This document shows positions 10,424 to 21,059 of a stretch of 25,024 bases of DNA, piece by piece. This stretch comes from Stentor coeruleus. Its lineage: Eukaryota > Ciliophora > Heterotrichea > Heterotrichida > Stentoridae. Each line of letters begins with the position of its first letter. The first letter of the stretch is position 1. Both the position numbers and the translations under genes were made by a program. The stretch is taken from the NCBI GenBank assembly GCA_001970955.1, contig MPUH01001059.1, positions 1 to 25,024 of the forward strand. The letters are read 5' to 3'. The notes beneath the pieces were generated by a model. That model was not told the origin of the DNA, did no database searches, and saw nothing but the letters and a program-made list of their open reading frames with translations.

Positions 10424-10960
10424 TTATTTAACTAAACTTTCCTATATAAGCCTTACGTATCCTGGGAAATCATACACAACTCCTGATTGGCTAATTTTTT
10501 CCCTTAGCTTGTGCTCTTTGTCAAGAAGGCGGAACACCCGATCTTTAGTTGCTTCAATTGATTGTTCTTGGTTGTATTTTTCTTTGAACTGAGAATATTT
10601 GCTTTCCACGTGTCTTTTGTTTGGGAACATTGTGAATTTGAATACTTCGTCCAAATACCTACAAACAAGCTGCTTACCAAATAAAAGAAACCCATGCATG
10701 GTTTCCGCTGCGATTTTAGCTGCTTCTTTTTCTTCAAATTCGACAAAGCTATAACTTTTTGAGCGGCCAGTCTTTTTGCTTCGAGATACTTTGACTTTTG
10801 TCACTTTGCCGAATTGATTGAAAAATTTGCGTAGACCATCTTCTTCTAAACCTGCTGGCATATGGCTCACATAAACATAACCATGAGTATTTACAGCTGC
10901 TGGGACTAACTTACGAAGCTTAGCAAAGCGTTCGAGTCGTGAGTGCAGCAGCTTAACCAT
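10424..10960 (-). CDS. NIFK: NIFK/Nop15-type nucleolar RRM protein (two exons)
   Basis: A 173-aa protein of the NIFK/Nop15 family, which acts in 60S ribosomal subunit assembly in the nucleolus. One RRM spans about 27-103, with RNP2 VYVSHM (29-34) and RNP1 SKSYSFVEF (67-75). After the RRM, a basic helical region ends in the family hallmark GVVYDFPGY (160-168). The chosen start is the ATG at 10960 (MVKLLHSRLERF). An upstream in-frame ATG at 10996 would add 12 hydrophobic residues in AT-rich leader sequence and is less likely. A 15-nt intron (GTAAGGCTTATATAG) follows GGA-TAC; splicing replaces the read-through end VRLI by ESLVK. Unlike animal NIFK there is no long C-terminal tail with a Ki-67-binding region, so in size it is closer to Nop15. 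Confidence 0.85.
10442..10456 (-). other. 15-nt intron at the 3' end of the NIFK-like gene
   Basis: The sequence GTAAGGCTTATATAG is a perfect GTAA-N8-TAG 15-mer starting at a codon boundary. Its final TAG would be the stop codon of unspliced mRNA. Splicing instead moves the end to the TAA at 10424-10426. Confidence 0.75.
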
Positions 10961-11122
10961 ATTATTAAATAAAAAGCCCTTCAAAAAAATTATCATAAAA
11001 ACCTTAACCTCATTTTACACATCCAAACAAAAAACTTAAATTTTCCCCAATCAAAAACTTAATTATTACCATAACACCCACATCAAATTATCTAACCTAA
11101 ACCAATCTTCATCTTTAAAAAT

Positions 11123-11734
11123 TTATTTACAGCATTTCTTTTTCTTCTTAACCATTTCAATTTTAACAGGTTCCAACTTTACTGAATTTGCAGACCTATA
11201 TGTCGGCATTTTCTGTATAGAATCATTTCCTACTAATTCCCTACATATTTCAATAAACATTTCTTCAATTCCAGTATCGCATTTAGCTGATGTTCTCATA
11301 TACATGGCCCCAATAATTTCAGCAAAATTTTTAACTTCTTCAACTGGAACAGCTTCTTTACTTTCTAAATCATGTTTATTTCCAACTATAACAATTATAA
11401 CATTTTCTGCAAGGTGGTCTTTTATACAATTATACCATCGATCAAGATTATAAAAGCTATCTTTTGAAGTTATATCATAAACAAGCATACAAACTTTAGC
11501 TTCACGGGCATAACTTGGGGCTAAACTATAGTACCGTTCTTGACCAGCTGTATCCCAAATACAAAGTTTTATTGATTTTCTATTAAAATCAACTATTTTT
11601 GTCAAGTAGGTCGAACCAATTGTGGGTGATGAATGATTATTGAAAGTTTTACCGATGTATCTTTGTAAGATGCTGGTTTTACCAGAATTCGCATCTCCAA
11701 GTAGGACTACTTTTGCTTGTTCTAAGTCATTCAT
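11123..11734 (-). CDS. Rab5/22/21-like small GTPase
   Basis: A 203-aa GTPase of vesicle traffic. The nucleotide-binding motifs are complete: P-loop GDANSGKTS (13-21), switch I T38 in PTIGSTY, WDTAGQE (60-66) with the catalytic Gln at 65, NKHD (119-122) and TSAK (148-151). The switch II stretch QERYYSLAPSYAREA is closest to Rab5/Rab21/Rab22 proteins, which act on early endosomes. The subgroup is inferred from that motif. The C-terminus is a five-Lys run followed by CCK. The two Cys are the expected geranylgeranylation site, but the extra final Lys is unusual compared with plain CC or CXC ends. No intron is seen. The gene lies 163 bp from the NIFK start, on the same strand. Confidence 0.9.
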   Translation of the reverse strand: MNDLEQAKVVLLGDANSGKTSILQRYIGKTFNNHSSPTIGSTYLTKIVDFNRKSIKLCIWDTAGQERYYSLAPSYAREAKVCMLVYDITSKDSFYNLDRWYNCIKDHLAENVIIVIVGNKHDLESKEAVPVEEVKNFAEIIGAMYMRTSAKCDTGIEEMFIEICRELVGNDSIQKMPTYRSANSVKLEPVKIEMVKKKKKCCK

Positions 11735-12022
11735 TTATATGAGTTTTTAAATACTATAAATTTTTAACATTTAAGTTGGGATTTTTTTATTGATTTTCTG
11801 AGGTGATTATGGGTTAAGGATGCTGATATAAATTTTATGTTTAATGATTGTAGTGAATTTGACGTTTGTGGATTTTATATTTTGATTTTGTATTTTTAGA
11901 TCGATTAAGAGTTGCTTTTTTATTATGTGTTAAGTTAAATGTGTATAAATAGCAAAACTTAAAACATAATGGATAATTTTTACATCTAAACTCACTCAAC
12001 TCAAAACCTTTCTAAATCCTAA

Positions 12023-12940
12023 TCATATTAAAAAATTATCCGGATTCGCATCCACAATTTTCGTATTTTCATACCTAACATTTTCAGGAGCTTCCGAATA
12101 CACAACAAATTCTCTATTCAAATTTTCATCGACCAACATAATACTCGCTTGATTGTTAAACCTAAAACAATAATTCGGTGCACTCCAAACTGTTGAAAAA
12201 GTATCATCAAACAATACTTGATACCCTTCATTACATAATTGATGTGCTCTAATAATATGTGTACAATTATTTGAATGTAAAAATTTATGTACAATATCTT
12301 TACCAAACATATACCCAGCACCTCTAGATGATGTTGTAAATCCAGTATTAATTTCATCAGGATCAGACCACATAAGATCAGCAAAGCCACCTTCATGAGG
12401 TATTTCTTGAACACGATCAATTTTCCTAACTTCATCGATCATAGAAATTGATGGAGAAAGTCCTCCATGGACACAAAAAAATGTGTTTTGAATAACTGCG
12501 GCAACTGGAAGGTAATCAAACATGTCAGTGAAATATTGCCAAATTGCAGGACCACCGAATTTTCTTTGGCATTCAGCGAAAAAACCATAAACTTGTGTGA
12601 TGCTTCTTGTTTCATGATTACCTCGAAGAAGGTAGATTCTTTGTGGATAACGTATTTTTAGTAAAGTCAAATATGTTATTGTTTCAACACAACATGGACC
12701 ACGATCTACGTAGTCTCCTAAGAAAAGATATGTCATGTCAGGAATTGGACCACCTATACGCATAAGTTCTAAAACATCGTAGAATTGTCCATGAACATCA
12801 CCGACTATTATTATGGGAGCTTTGATTTCTATGACGTTTTGCTCTTCAAAAAATAAATTACGGGCTGCTAGGCATATCATTTTAACTTGGTTCTCTTCAA
12901 GAAGTTCACCTTTTGCTGCTTTTATAAGGTACTCGTCCAT
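12023..12940 (-). CDS. PP2A/PP4/PP6-family Ser/Thr phosphatase catalytic subunit
   Basis: A 305-aa protein, the usual length for PP2A-group catalytic subunits, that removes phosphate from Ser/Thr. All metal and catalytic motifs are intact: GDVHGQ (47-52; D48, H50), GDYVDRG (75-81; D76), RGNHE (106-110; N108), HGGLSP (158-163; H158), RAHQ (231-234; H233) and WSAPNYC (252-258). The segments SITQVYGFFAEC and QEIPHEGGFADLMWSDP place it among PP2A/PP4/PP6 rather than PP1 or calcineurin. It is not clearly one of the three. The C-terminus is NPDNFLI. The family normally ends in Tyr-Phe-Leu with a carboxy-methylated Leu, and here an Ile follows the Leu. No intron is seen. Confidence 0.9.
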   Translation of the reverse strand: MDEYLIKAAKGELLEENQVKMICLAARNLFFEEQNVIEIKAPIIIVGDVHGQFYDVLELMRIGGPIPDMTYLFLGDYVDRGPCCVETITYLTLLKIRYPQRIYLLRGNHETRSITQVYGFFAECQRKFGGPAIWQYFTDMFDYLPVAAVIQNTFFCVHGGLSPSISMIDEVRKIDRVQEIPHEGGFADLMWSDPDEINTGFTTSSRGAGYMFGKDIVHKFLHSNNCTHIIRAHQLCNEGYQVLFDDTFSTVWSAPNYCFRFNNQASIMLVDENLNREFVVYSEAPENVRYENTKIVDANPDNFLI

Positions 12941-14101
12941 TTAAATGAAAATTTTTATTAGATTTTAGGCTTGGGGATTTAAAAATTTGGTTTTGAATGG
13001 AGGTGGACTTAGGTGAGGTTTTTTTTGGAAGAAGAGTTTTTGGAAATTGAAGTTTTGGATTTTGTAATATGGAATAAAGAAGAAGGTGTAAGAAAGAGAT
13101 TTTTCACATTTTTTGCTGAATATGACGCTGAACTCAATTGATCTTTGAATACGATTTTTGTATAATTTTTGTGGGTTTTTTGTGTTATTTATTCTGAAAT
13201 CCAGAGGAATCAAAATCTTTTTAGCAATGAACTTTTAGTTTTGAGTTTTGATGGCGAAATTTGTTTACTTTATGGTTGAGGTTATTGAGATTTGATAATT
13301 GGATCAATAGGTTTAGTGAATGTATAGTTGTGATGAATAAAGCATACTATATTTGTTATAGTTTTTATCTAAAAATATGATTTTTATCAGAATAAAGAAA
13401 TTGTATTAGTTAATTTTGTAGGCTTGTTATAATGGAAAGCTTTATTGTTGATAAAATTTACTATAGAAAGATGAATACCTAAACTTCAACTAAACCTTGT
13501 ATATGTCTTAATATNGTATGTTTTTATTAATGAGGTTTGTTATAATGGAAAGCTTTATTGTTGATAAAATTTACTATAGAAAGATGAATACCTAAACTTC
13601 AACTAAACCTTGTATATGTCTTAATATTATAGATTTCGCATTTATTAGTTGATATTTTTAGTAGAGAATAATTGCATTATTATGACTCTGAAGACATTTC
13701 TATATTTAAATAACTTTAGCTAAAAATAAATACTCTACTGTAACTTCAACACCAAAGTCTTTAATTTTCCATTTAGAAAGATAATAATATGATCATAAAT
13801 ACCCAATTCATCAGTTCATCAGATATCTTTAGCTAATCCTCAACATTAATAAAATTATTAAAAAAATCTTCCCTAGTTCAACTAAACAAGATTTTGCCAC
13901 AACATAAAACTTATCAAATTATATTTTTATCCTAGGATTAATAAAATATTACTTACAACTTATCTCCATATAAACCCTATCTTACATCTAAAAACCTACA
14001 AATTCACCTACCCCAGTTTCCTTCACATCCAAAACCCATTGTTTTCCCAATTTTTATACCATAATATCCATAATCTCTCCTAAGTAAATATAATTATAAT
14101 A
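12941..14101. other. Divergent intergenic region between phosphatase and 517-aa gene
   Basis: About 1.16 kb between divergently transcribed genes, so both promoters must lie here. Near the minus-strand gene the plus strand is G-rich (12961-13020: 21 G, 2 C by my count). Near the plus-strand gene it is C-rich (13981-14040: 22 C, 1 G). The middle contains a direct repeat around a single N. No TATA or other motif can be assigned with confidence, and no gene is seen. Confidence 0.5.
13424..13627. repeat. 91-bp perfect direct repeat flanking an N (likely assembly join)
   Basis: The copies at 13424-13514 and 13537-13627 are identical over 91 bases. They are separated by a single N (13515) and 21 other bases. 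A lone N directly after the first copy suggests two contig ends that overlap but were not merged, rather than a real tandem duplication. Confidence 0.8.
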
Positions 14102-15655
14102 ATGGACAGCAGTCAAGAAATGTTAAACGAATCTGATGATAGCAAGAACTGTTTAATCCAAGAATACTGCAATAACAACTATCTATGGAAAATAAAGTGT
14201 ACCGAAGAACAATACCCAGAAAAGCATCTCGAATCAATAAACTCTTTAACTACGCAATTTGTCGTGAAGTTTTTCACTTTAGGCCGTGCAGAAACAAGTG
14301 ATCTTAAGCATCTAGGCAAAGAACTGGTAAGAAAACTAAAAGAATTCATATGCAACATAAATCTTAACGAGTCAGAATTCCTAATCAAACTTGAAGAAGC
14401 TTTCAATCACTTTCACTCAGAAATTATGTCCCTTCAATTAGAAAAAACACGTGAAATATTGATTTCAGCAAAAAACTCTTTTAGATTTAATCAAATATAT
14501 CGAAGACCAATAATATCAGATTTGGTTCTAGAAAGGGAAGAAAACACGTTTTTGACGAAAATGTTTGAGACAAAAAATTTCACTACTGAGAATTTTATAA
14601 AAGAATTTGTTTCAACCTTTAAGAATTTTATTGAAGGGTATAACCTTGTTGTAGAAAAAGCTTTGAAAGATTATGTTGAAAGGGTCATGCAAAGTTTTGC
14701 TTATGCTTTCGAAAGGCTTTTGACTGAAGTTCGTAATAGGATTAATATATATTTGGGTGATGTGATATCAAATTTTAAGCCAATGAGATTAAGTGTAATG
14801 ATTTATCAATTGGTTGAGGATGAGAATATGCAGAAAATGACACAATGGGAAGTTGTTTATGAAGAGTATATCCATAAAGAATCTGTTTATCTGAAACAAG
14901 TTTTAAATTTTTCTTCACATTATGCGATGATATGTATTTCATTCCCTACAACAAATGCTATACAATTCATTACAAATAATAATTATCAATCTAGAGCAAC
15001 TTTAAACATGTTTCCTGATTCAAATAGTATTATTGCTGATGGGTCAACTGAAGATTATTTGGTTATAATCCAAAACACCCTCAAACGTTCATTTATCGCG
15101 CATTTTTATGATGATAAAATAATTATAAATAAAGAAATCCCTGTGTTTTCTGAAACAATTAATGAAATCAAAGTTGCCTGTTATCTTAAAAGCAAAAATG
15201 AAATTTTTATTATAAACCAAGATGGAGGACTTTTAATATGTTCTGTTGAATCAAACAAAGTAAAAACTTCAACTAATCAAATTCCCCCAACAAATTATAA
15301 ATATATATCATTGACTAAATGTGAAAGATTTGTTGTTTTGATATCACAAAGCGAGGCATATGTTTTTACTACTAATTTAGAACTTGTTTATATGGATCAT
15401 AGTAGTCCATTTTATGCATCAGTAAGGGATAATTATTTTGAAATGATAACTTTAAATAGTATGAAAGATATTGTTGTAGAAAAAATACCTTTAGATTCTG
15501 AACAACAGGTTAAAAACCCAAAGATGAATAATATGGTTAAGAAAATTGATGCTAATTTTAGAAAAACATTGAAACTTACTTCGGATTTGATTACTGGAAT
15601 GCTGGAGGATGATCATTTTGGAGGGATTAATGCCCCAAGGCCTATCCCTAAGTAA
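14102..15655 (+). CDS. Hypothetical 517-aa protein, helical N-terminus and beta-rich C-terminus
   Basis: I do not recognise the family. The start is the first ATG after an AT-rich leader. Residues about 50-265 look helical and amphipathic, with many charged residues and regular Leu/Ile/Phe. From about 270 to 460 the pattern changes to short beta-strand-like segments typical of a propeller: MICISF, SIIADGS, YLVIIQNT, KNEIFIINQDGGLLICSVE and ERFVVLISQSEAYVFTTNLE. No WD40 signature is clear. The last about 55 residues are charged and end GGINAPRPIPK. There are no transmembrane segments or signal peptide. The TAA stop lies inside a perfect 15-nt intron-like motif (15652-15666), so the true C-terminus could be longer. 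A scaffold role is possible, but nothing in the sequence proves it. Confidence 0.7.
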   Translation: MDSSQEMLNESDDSKNCLIQEYCNNNYLWKIKCTEEQYPEKHLESINSLTTQFVVKFFTLGRAETSDLKHLGKELVRKLKEFICNINLNESEFLIKLEEAFNHFHSEIMSLQLEKTREILISAKNSFRFNQIYRRPIISDLVLEREENTFLTKMFETKNFTTENFIKEFVSTFKNFIEGYNLVVEKALKDYVERVMQSFAYAFERLLTEVRNRINIYLGDVISNFKPMRLSVMIYQLVEDENMQKMTQWEVVYEEYIHKESVYLKQVLNFSSHYAMICISFPTTNAIQFITNNNYQSRATLNMFPDSNSIIADGSTEDYLVIIQNTLKRSFIAHFYDDKIIINKEIPVFSETINEIKVACYLKSKNEIFIINQDGGLLICSVESNKVKTSTNQIPPTNYKYISLTKCERFVVLISQSEAYVFTTNLELVYMDHSSPFYASVRDNYFEMITLNSMKDIVVEKIPLDSEQQVKNPKMNNMVKKIDANFRKTLKLTSDLITGMLEDDHFGGINAPRPIPK

Positions 15656-16115
15656 ATTTAGATTAGATATTTAAGGAAGTTAGAAATTTTTATTTTCATG
15701 AGATTTTGTTTGGAGGATTTGTCAGTAATTTAAAGTTATGTTTTATGGGGTATTGGAAGATTTTTTTGTGGGGTTTTTTGAATAAATGGTGGAAACAATT
15801 GAGATGAAAAATATTTTTTTTTGGTTATTTTATTGTTGTTTATATCAAATCCTATTCCACACTAAAAAAAACTCAAAAAACCTTAATACAAATCTAAAAT
15901 CCTAAATACCAATTTCATAAAAACCAAAAATTTTCTAAAATCACACCCAAAAACTCATTATAAATCATCAATCCTTATTCCTAACAATTTAATCATCTCA
16001 CACAAAAAAGCATATCTTTTTTTCTTATTAAAAGCTTTACATAAACTCTTATCATTTGATTTATTCTATTTTTCAGACATAAGAAAGTTGGAGGCAATCA
16101 ACATATTTTATACTA
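15656..16115. other. Intergenic between two plus-strand genes
   Basis: The first 150 bases, 3' of the upstream gene, are G-rich on the plus strand (15721-15780: 17 G, 1 C by my count). The second half, 5' of the next gene, is C-rich (15901-15960: 15 C, 0 G). The skew therefore flips within one intergenic space. No gene is seen unless the 3' intron-like motif extends the upstream CDS to 15733. Confidence 0.5.
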
Positions 16116-17717
16116 ATGAGAAGTAGAACAGCACCAGTTGATTCAAGCAATACTATAAGAAACCATTTGAGTAAAATACGTCAGGCCCGTGCAGAGTAAG
16201 ATTTATTTAGAGTAGAAGCCAAACCTGATGATTTAACCCCAAAAGTGACTTTATGGAGGAATTCTATTGATAACCTTCAAAGAGAACTTGAGAAACAAGC
16301 AAAATACATCGCAAGTCTTAGAGAAGTTAGTGAGGATCCAAATAAAGTTAGAGAGTTAAGGTTTAGAGAAGCTTTATATTCAGTTATTAAAGACATTGGT
16401 GAAGAATTCAAGTCACTTGTAGGAATATTGAAAAACACAACCCATTTATCTAAAAACTCTGAATTCGCAAGCTGGGATTTAGTCAACCTAAGCTTAAGAT
16501 CAGAACTTTCCAAATGTATAATCGCAGGTAACGAAGGTCCAGAACAAGCTATAGCCATGCTTAGACATGTTTACCAATATCGAGACAATATTTTATCTCA
16601 GATTCTCCAATCTTTTCTTCATAAAAAAATTGTCCTTTGGATGGATCTTGGTCTTCAAAGCGAGGAATATGTTAAAGGAGAAGTTTTGACTGCATGGCAA
16701 AGAATATTAAAATCACAAGCTGATCTTGGACATATTCCAACACGTTGTGATTTTATACATCCTAAAGCAGATCCAAATGATTTAAAAGGTTATATTCCTG
16801 AACTTATATCAGTATTATCATCATTTACTGAAGAATTTGGTGCTACTGTTAGGATGATAGAAAATAATTTCAAATTACATGGAGACTCAAAAACTAGTCC
16901 ATATGTTACAAGTTTACGTGAAGAGATTGAGAATAATAAGAAACAGATTTATAATTTAGAAAAAGAACTACAGGCAGCCAGGAGTATGTTGAAAAATCCT
17001 GATAAGAGAGAATTGATATCTATTAATAGGGATGTTATTGAAACTAATCATAAGTTGGAATTGGCTAATGCTAATGCACAAAGACTGAAGATTGAGAAGA
17101 TTAATTTGGAAAGTAAGAATATTGAATGCATTCAAAACATTGAAGATATGCAGACCCGGCTTAAAACTCTAAACGAATCTGTTTTCCCTCGTCTTGAAGA
17201 CCTTGAGCGTATCCAAGATGAAATCATGAACGAATTGAAAAAAATCCGCCAAGACGCTGACCTGCTTCCAGAGATGTTCAGAAACGAAGTGAAACTAAAA
17301 AAAACTATCCGTGAAGAAAAGCTCCAAGCTGAAGAGAAAATGAAAAAAGTCTTTGAAGAACTAGAAGAGGCCAGAAATTCAAGACATAAACTAGAACAAG
17401 AGCGTGACCGTAAAGAAAGAATAAGTTTACAAGCAATAGCCGCAAAAAACATTTTAGATCAATATTTAAAAGAAGCAAATCAAAAACTCGAAGATCAGAA
17501 AAAAATCATATCAGAAAGTAATTTGCATATTGAAAAACTAAGTAAAGATGTTGAACATTATAAAAGTCAATATTTAGAACTTCAAGAACATATGTATGTT
17601 TTGAATAATAGAATTAATGAACTTGAAGATCAGAAGAAAGCATTGATTGATCAATTGAAAGCTATTGGTGTGCAGTCTAAAGCTCATTATGTTCATAGAC
17701 GTTTGGATAAGAATTAG
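16116..17717 (+). CDS. Coiled-coil protein (two exons)
   Basis: The exons are 16116-16195 and 16211-17717, giving 528 aa. The start is ATG at 16116 (MRSRTAPVDSSN), with an in-frame TAA 36 bases upstream. A 15-nt intron (GTAAGATTTATTTAG) interrupts a Glu codon. The second exon has no early ATG, so reading only that exon would wrongly start at an internal GTG. Residues about 37-60 are a short coiled coil. Residues 75-260 are a helical domain with several Trp, including FASWDLVNLSLRSEL and VLWMDLGLQSEEYV. Residues about 260-515 are a long heptad-rich coiled coil. The C-terminus is basic (HYVHRRLDKN). Such proteins are usually cytoskeletal, ciliary or basal-body parts, but that is inference and no named family is recognised. 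Confidence 0.85.
16196..16210 (+). other. 15-nt intron in coiled-coil gene
   Basis: The sequence GTAAGATTTATTTAG contains an in-frame TAA. Removing it connects a good ATG-started leader to the long open frame downstream. Confidence 0.9.
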
Positions 17718-18514
17718 AAGTAATTTATTATGTTTAAATATGAAAGTTTTGAAATAAAGGTTTGGTTTGTAGGATGTGTAATGGTTTAGATGAAATATGT
17801 TATTATTAGATAAGCAAATTTGAGTATTTTTATTAATAAATCCGCTTTTTCTACATTTTGTCCTGGTAAAAAATTTAGTATATTTTTAACTATAAAGATA
17901 TGGAACTTATGCAGAATAAATACTTAAAAAAATATTTTTATACTTTTAAACTCATGATTAATATATTCCCTCACTTTATTATCTCTAAAAGAATAATATA
18001 AAATCTTTTAATCATTACATTTTTAAACAACTGGCTTCACACTGAAAATTGTTTCATCAAAAAGAAAAATTGTTCTAACTGATATGATATTTGAATTTCC
18101 AAATCTAAGAAAATGTTTCCTATAAAAAAGTCCTAGTTTAAAAAATAATGCCATAAATATATTAAGTGGATCTTTGTATATCATTATCCTTTTAGTACAC
18201 TGAAATCCTCACCTCATTGATCAAATCATTATAAAAAACATCCTCTGATAAATTACCTAGCATCAAAATATCATCACACCTTAAAATCCCTACAAAATCC
18301 ATACTTTGCAAAATTACATAAACCCAAAACCCAATCGTGTAAAATAATCATATTCCAAACCACAAATCTAATACAACTAGCAAATCCTATAAAGCTAACT
18401 CTTTTATAAAATCATCCAATACTTGTTCTCTACATAAGAATATTTATAAACAAAATACTATAAAAACTGATTAGATTTATATACAAAACCAAAATATTTT
18501 TTTCACAGTATTAA
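17718..18514. other. Convergent intergenic region
   Basis: About 0.8 kb between convergent genes. The plus strand is G-rich just after the coiled-coil gene. It turns C-rich toward the kinase gene (18241-18300: about 18 C, 2 G by my count). A possible small minus-strand gene or relic at 18023-18302 is listed separately. Nothing else is visible. Confidence 0.5.
18023..18302 (-). CDS. Possible small gene with atypical intron, or frameshifted relic
   Basis: The minus strand has an ATG-started open stretch of 30 codons (MDFVGILRCDDILMLG to NDLINE). It is followed by a frame shifted by one base with 58 stop-free codons, CTKRIMIYKDPLNIF to ETIFSVKPVV. Removing 13 nt (GTGAGGATTTCAG, 18200-18212) would join them into 88 aa. 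Thirteen nt is shorter than the 15-nt introns here and the motif is not GTAA-TAG. A one-base frameshift in a dead gene is therefore an equal explanation. No family is recognised. Confidence 0.3.
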
Positions 18515-19747
18515 TTATAAAGACCTTTTACGTTTATTTGGCAGAGTCGTTTCAGAAATTTTAGCAAGCCTAGCCTCAAGTTCTTCTATATAGCTTTGTG
18601 CTTCCCTAAGCTTAGTCTGTGTAGGACTAAGTAAGATTCTTTGAAGTATCTCTTGTGCTGAAGGTCTATTATTAGGATCTCTACTCATCATATCTTTAAC
18701 TACCCCTACAATCTGCGACGAGTACTGCCCATTGATTCTAAAATCTCCATTCCTAATACTATGCCATAAAGGACCATTATTAGGCAACGGTTCTCTATTC
18801 ATTATCTCCAACATAGTGCATCCTAACGAAAATATATCAGCCTTCGTCAAATCAGGTACACCTTCCGCATCTAATCCAGCAATTTTCATAAGTTCAGGGG
18901 CAAGATATCTCGCATCACCTTCTGGGATTTCCCCACACAAGTCAGTTGTTATTCTCGCTAATCCTAAATCAGCAATTTTGAACTTATGATTAAAACTAAA
19001 AAGTACATTGTCTGGTTTGATATCCAAATGGACAATATTCTGTGCATGGAGCTTACAAAGTCCCTTGCAAAGATCCCGAAAAATTTTCTTCAAAGTGCTT
19101 TCATCAATTTTACCTATTCTTTCTATGTACTCTGGAAGTGAACAGTCACATAGTTCCATAATAAGATACAAATACGACCTTTCTATCCAAGCGCTATAGT
19201 ATTTGATTATATAAGAATTGTCGTCAAGATAAGAACTTTGGGCTAAAGTTAAAGCTTCTTGCATTGTCCGTTCACGAGCAAGATCACTTTTGTTTTTTAT
19301 TGGTATTTTTTTGATTGCGTAATCGAGTTTATCTAGTTTGTTACGACATTTAAACACTCTACCAAAACTTCCTGAACCGATTTGCTGCAGCTCAATGTAA
19401 TCGGATGCGTACCTGGATACCTCTCGCTTAGAGCTTAAATACATGTCTTCTGAGTCCGAAACATCGTATTGGTATTTTCTTCTTACAGTTGGAGGAGTTT
19501 CAACATTAGGTTGTACAGTTGGAGAAGGTGTATGTGGAGGATAATTTATTGGATATGGGTATTTGCTTTCGAAAATCTTGTCCCCAGATCTCCACTTTTT
19601 GATAAAACTATTGTCAGGAATGGTTACATTGGAATCTTTTTCTGTAAGGCTTGGGATTATAGGAAATACGTCTTGTGAAGAGTTTGGCAAAGTGGAACTG
19701 AGCATTTGTCGCATTTTTTGGATCTCCAGGTTCAGTTTAGCTGCCAT
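18515..19747 (-). CDS. wee1: Wee1-family protein kinase
   Basis: A 410-aa kinase. Residues 1-115 are a Ser/Thr/Pro-rich regulatory region (for example PPHTPSPT, 70-77). The kinase domain spans about 117-372: Gly loop IGSGSFGRVF (123-132), Lys K146 in YAIKK, catalytic loop HLDIKPDN (240-247; D242, N247) and DLG (260-262) in place of DFG. Wee1 hallmarks are the HxDIKPxN loop with DLG, EGDARYLAPE (276-285), LTKADIFSLGC (300-310), REPLPNNGPLWHSIRNG (318-334) and RDPNNRPSA (356-364). A short coiled coil (380-397) and a basic tail follow, like the C-terminal extension of animal Wee1. Wee1 kinases phosphorylate the ATP-site Tyr of CDK1 and delay mitosis; that is family knowledge. There is no membrane segment, so Wee1 fits better than Myt1. 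No intron is seen. Confidence 0.9.
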   Translation of the reverse strand: MAAKLNLEIQKMRQMLSSTLPNSSQDVFPIIPSLTEKDSNVTIPDNSFIKKWRSGDKIFESKYPYPINYPPHTPSPTVQPNVETPPTVRRKYQYDVSDSEDMYLSSKREVSRYASDYIELQQIGSGSFGRVFKCRNKLDKLDYAIKKIPIKNKSDLARERTMQEALTLAQSSYLDDNSYIIKYYSAWIERSYLYLIMELCDCSLPEYIERIGKIDESTLKKIFRDLCKGLCKLHAQNIVHLDIKPDNVLFSFNHKFKIADLGLARITTDLCGEIPEGDARYLAPELMKIAGLDAEGVPDLTKADIFSLGCTMLEIMNREPLPNNGPLWHSIRNGDFRINGQYSSQIVGVVKDMMSRDPNNRPSAQEILQRILLSPTQTKLREAQSYIEELEARLAKISETTLPNKRKRSL

Positions 19748-20987
19748 AAATTTATATTCTGTTACTGGATGTGAAGATTTTTACGGATGTTACTCTGTTT
19801 TCCATGTTATGCGTAACCTGTGATGTATTTTCTATATAGAAACTGAATAAAGATTAAAAAATTATTAATTTTATATTTTTCTTAGTAGAAAACTACATAA
19901 AAAGTCTTGAGTTTGTCTTGTAAACAGCCTTTTTATAGAGATTTTAGGTTTTTGGACTTTGGGTTTTGGTTTTGGGTTTTTGGATTAACTATAATGTTTT
20001 TTTATATATGATATGTTCTGGAATATGCTACAACTTTTTTAGAGGAAAAGTCTTTTTATAGTTTTATTTGGCTAGGAGGTTTGAGGAATAATTTTCAATA
20101 TTTTGGGGTATAAGATTTCCTCTTAAACAGAAGCTTGGGTTTTGGATAAATTTACCAAGGCTATTTTTTGGTTTAATACAGTTGAATAGTTTAAATATGG
20201 GATAAGATATGGAAAAAGATAGATTAGATAGTTAGAGGAAGTGAGGAATTTGCTTGATTTAAGTTGATAAATTATGTTTAAAGATTGGCGGGAAATTTTG
20301 TGTAAGGATGAATGGGTGGTTTTTATTTAAGGGTAGATGTTGTATAGGATTTTTTATATGAGCATTTGAGGTTTGAGTTAAGTTTTTGAGTATTATACAA
20401 AGATTATAGTATAAAAGTATATGATTTATGAGAGGTATGATAGATGTAAAGCTTTTTTGGTGGGAATTAGAATTGATGATAGCTTGAGAAATTTCCTTAT
20501 TTTAGGTAGAGGAAATTGTAAAATAAAGATAAAAGTATACATGCAGATTATTGCTTGAGGGTCTTTAGATGGTTCTTTTAGGCCGAAAAGGTACTTGAAT
20601 TGCTAACTTTAATATATATAATTTTTATGTCAAAAGATATATGCCTCTAAATGCTTTATGTTGTATAGTTTAAGGTATTCTTTGGGTTATTAGTTTTGAT
20701 TATGTTTATTTGGTAAATCAACCTATTTATAATCTTAATCATAGATAGTATAAGTAGATTATATATAGATATTGACTTTATAAAATATATAATAGGGTTT
20801 CTGTTGCATATATTCAGAAAGATATATAAAATTTGTTTGTAGGATATTTGGTTTTCATACTATCTTTAGTTTATTTAAAGACTTTATAATAAGATTATGA
20901 TTTAATTTTGTATATAACTACTAATGATAATAGTAGAATTATAAAGATTTTAGGATATATAGGTTAAATTTATTAATAAGAAGTGTC
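19748..20987. other. Intergenic between Wee1-like kinase gene and tRNA
   Basis: About 1.24 kb forming the 5' flank of the kinase gene. The plus strand is G/T-rich over the first about 750 bases, including a G-run tract at 19945-19983, and becomes plain AT-rich near the tRNA. Some frames read like protein, but stop density is at the random level, so I call no gene. Confidence 0.5.
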
Positions 20988-21059
20988 GCATTGTTAGTCT
21001 ATCGGTTAGGATGGTTGCCTTCCAAGCAGTCGAGCCGGGTTCAATTCCCGGACAATGCA
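20988..21059 (+). tRNA. tRNA-Gly (anticodon UCC)
   Basis: The 72-nt cloverleaf folds cleanly. The acceptor arm pairs GCATTGT with ACAATGC, followed by discriminator A. The D arm is GTCT/GGAT around GG. The anticodon stem is GTTGC/GCAGT with loop CTTCCAA, giving anticodon TCC (reads GGA). The variable loop is CGAG, and the T arm is CCGGG-TTCAATT-CCCGG. The B box GGTTCAATTCC is intact. There is no intron, and CCA is not encoded. Confidence 0.95.
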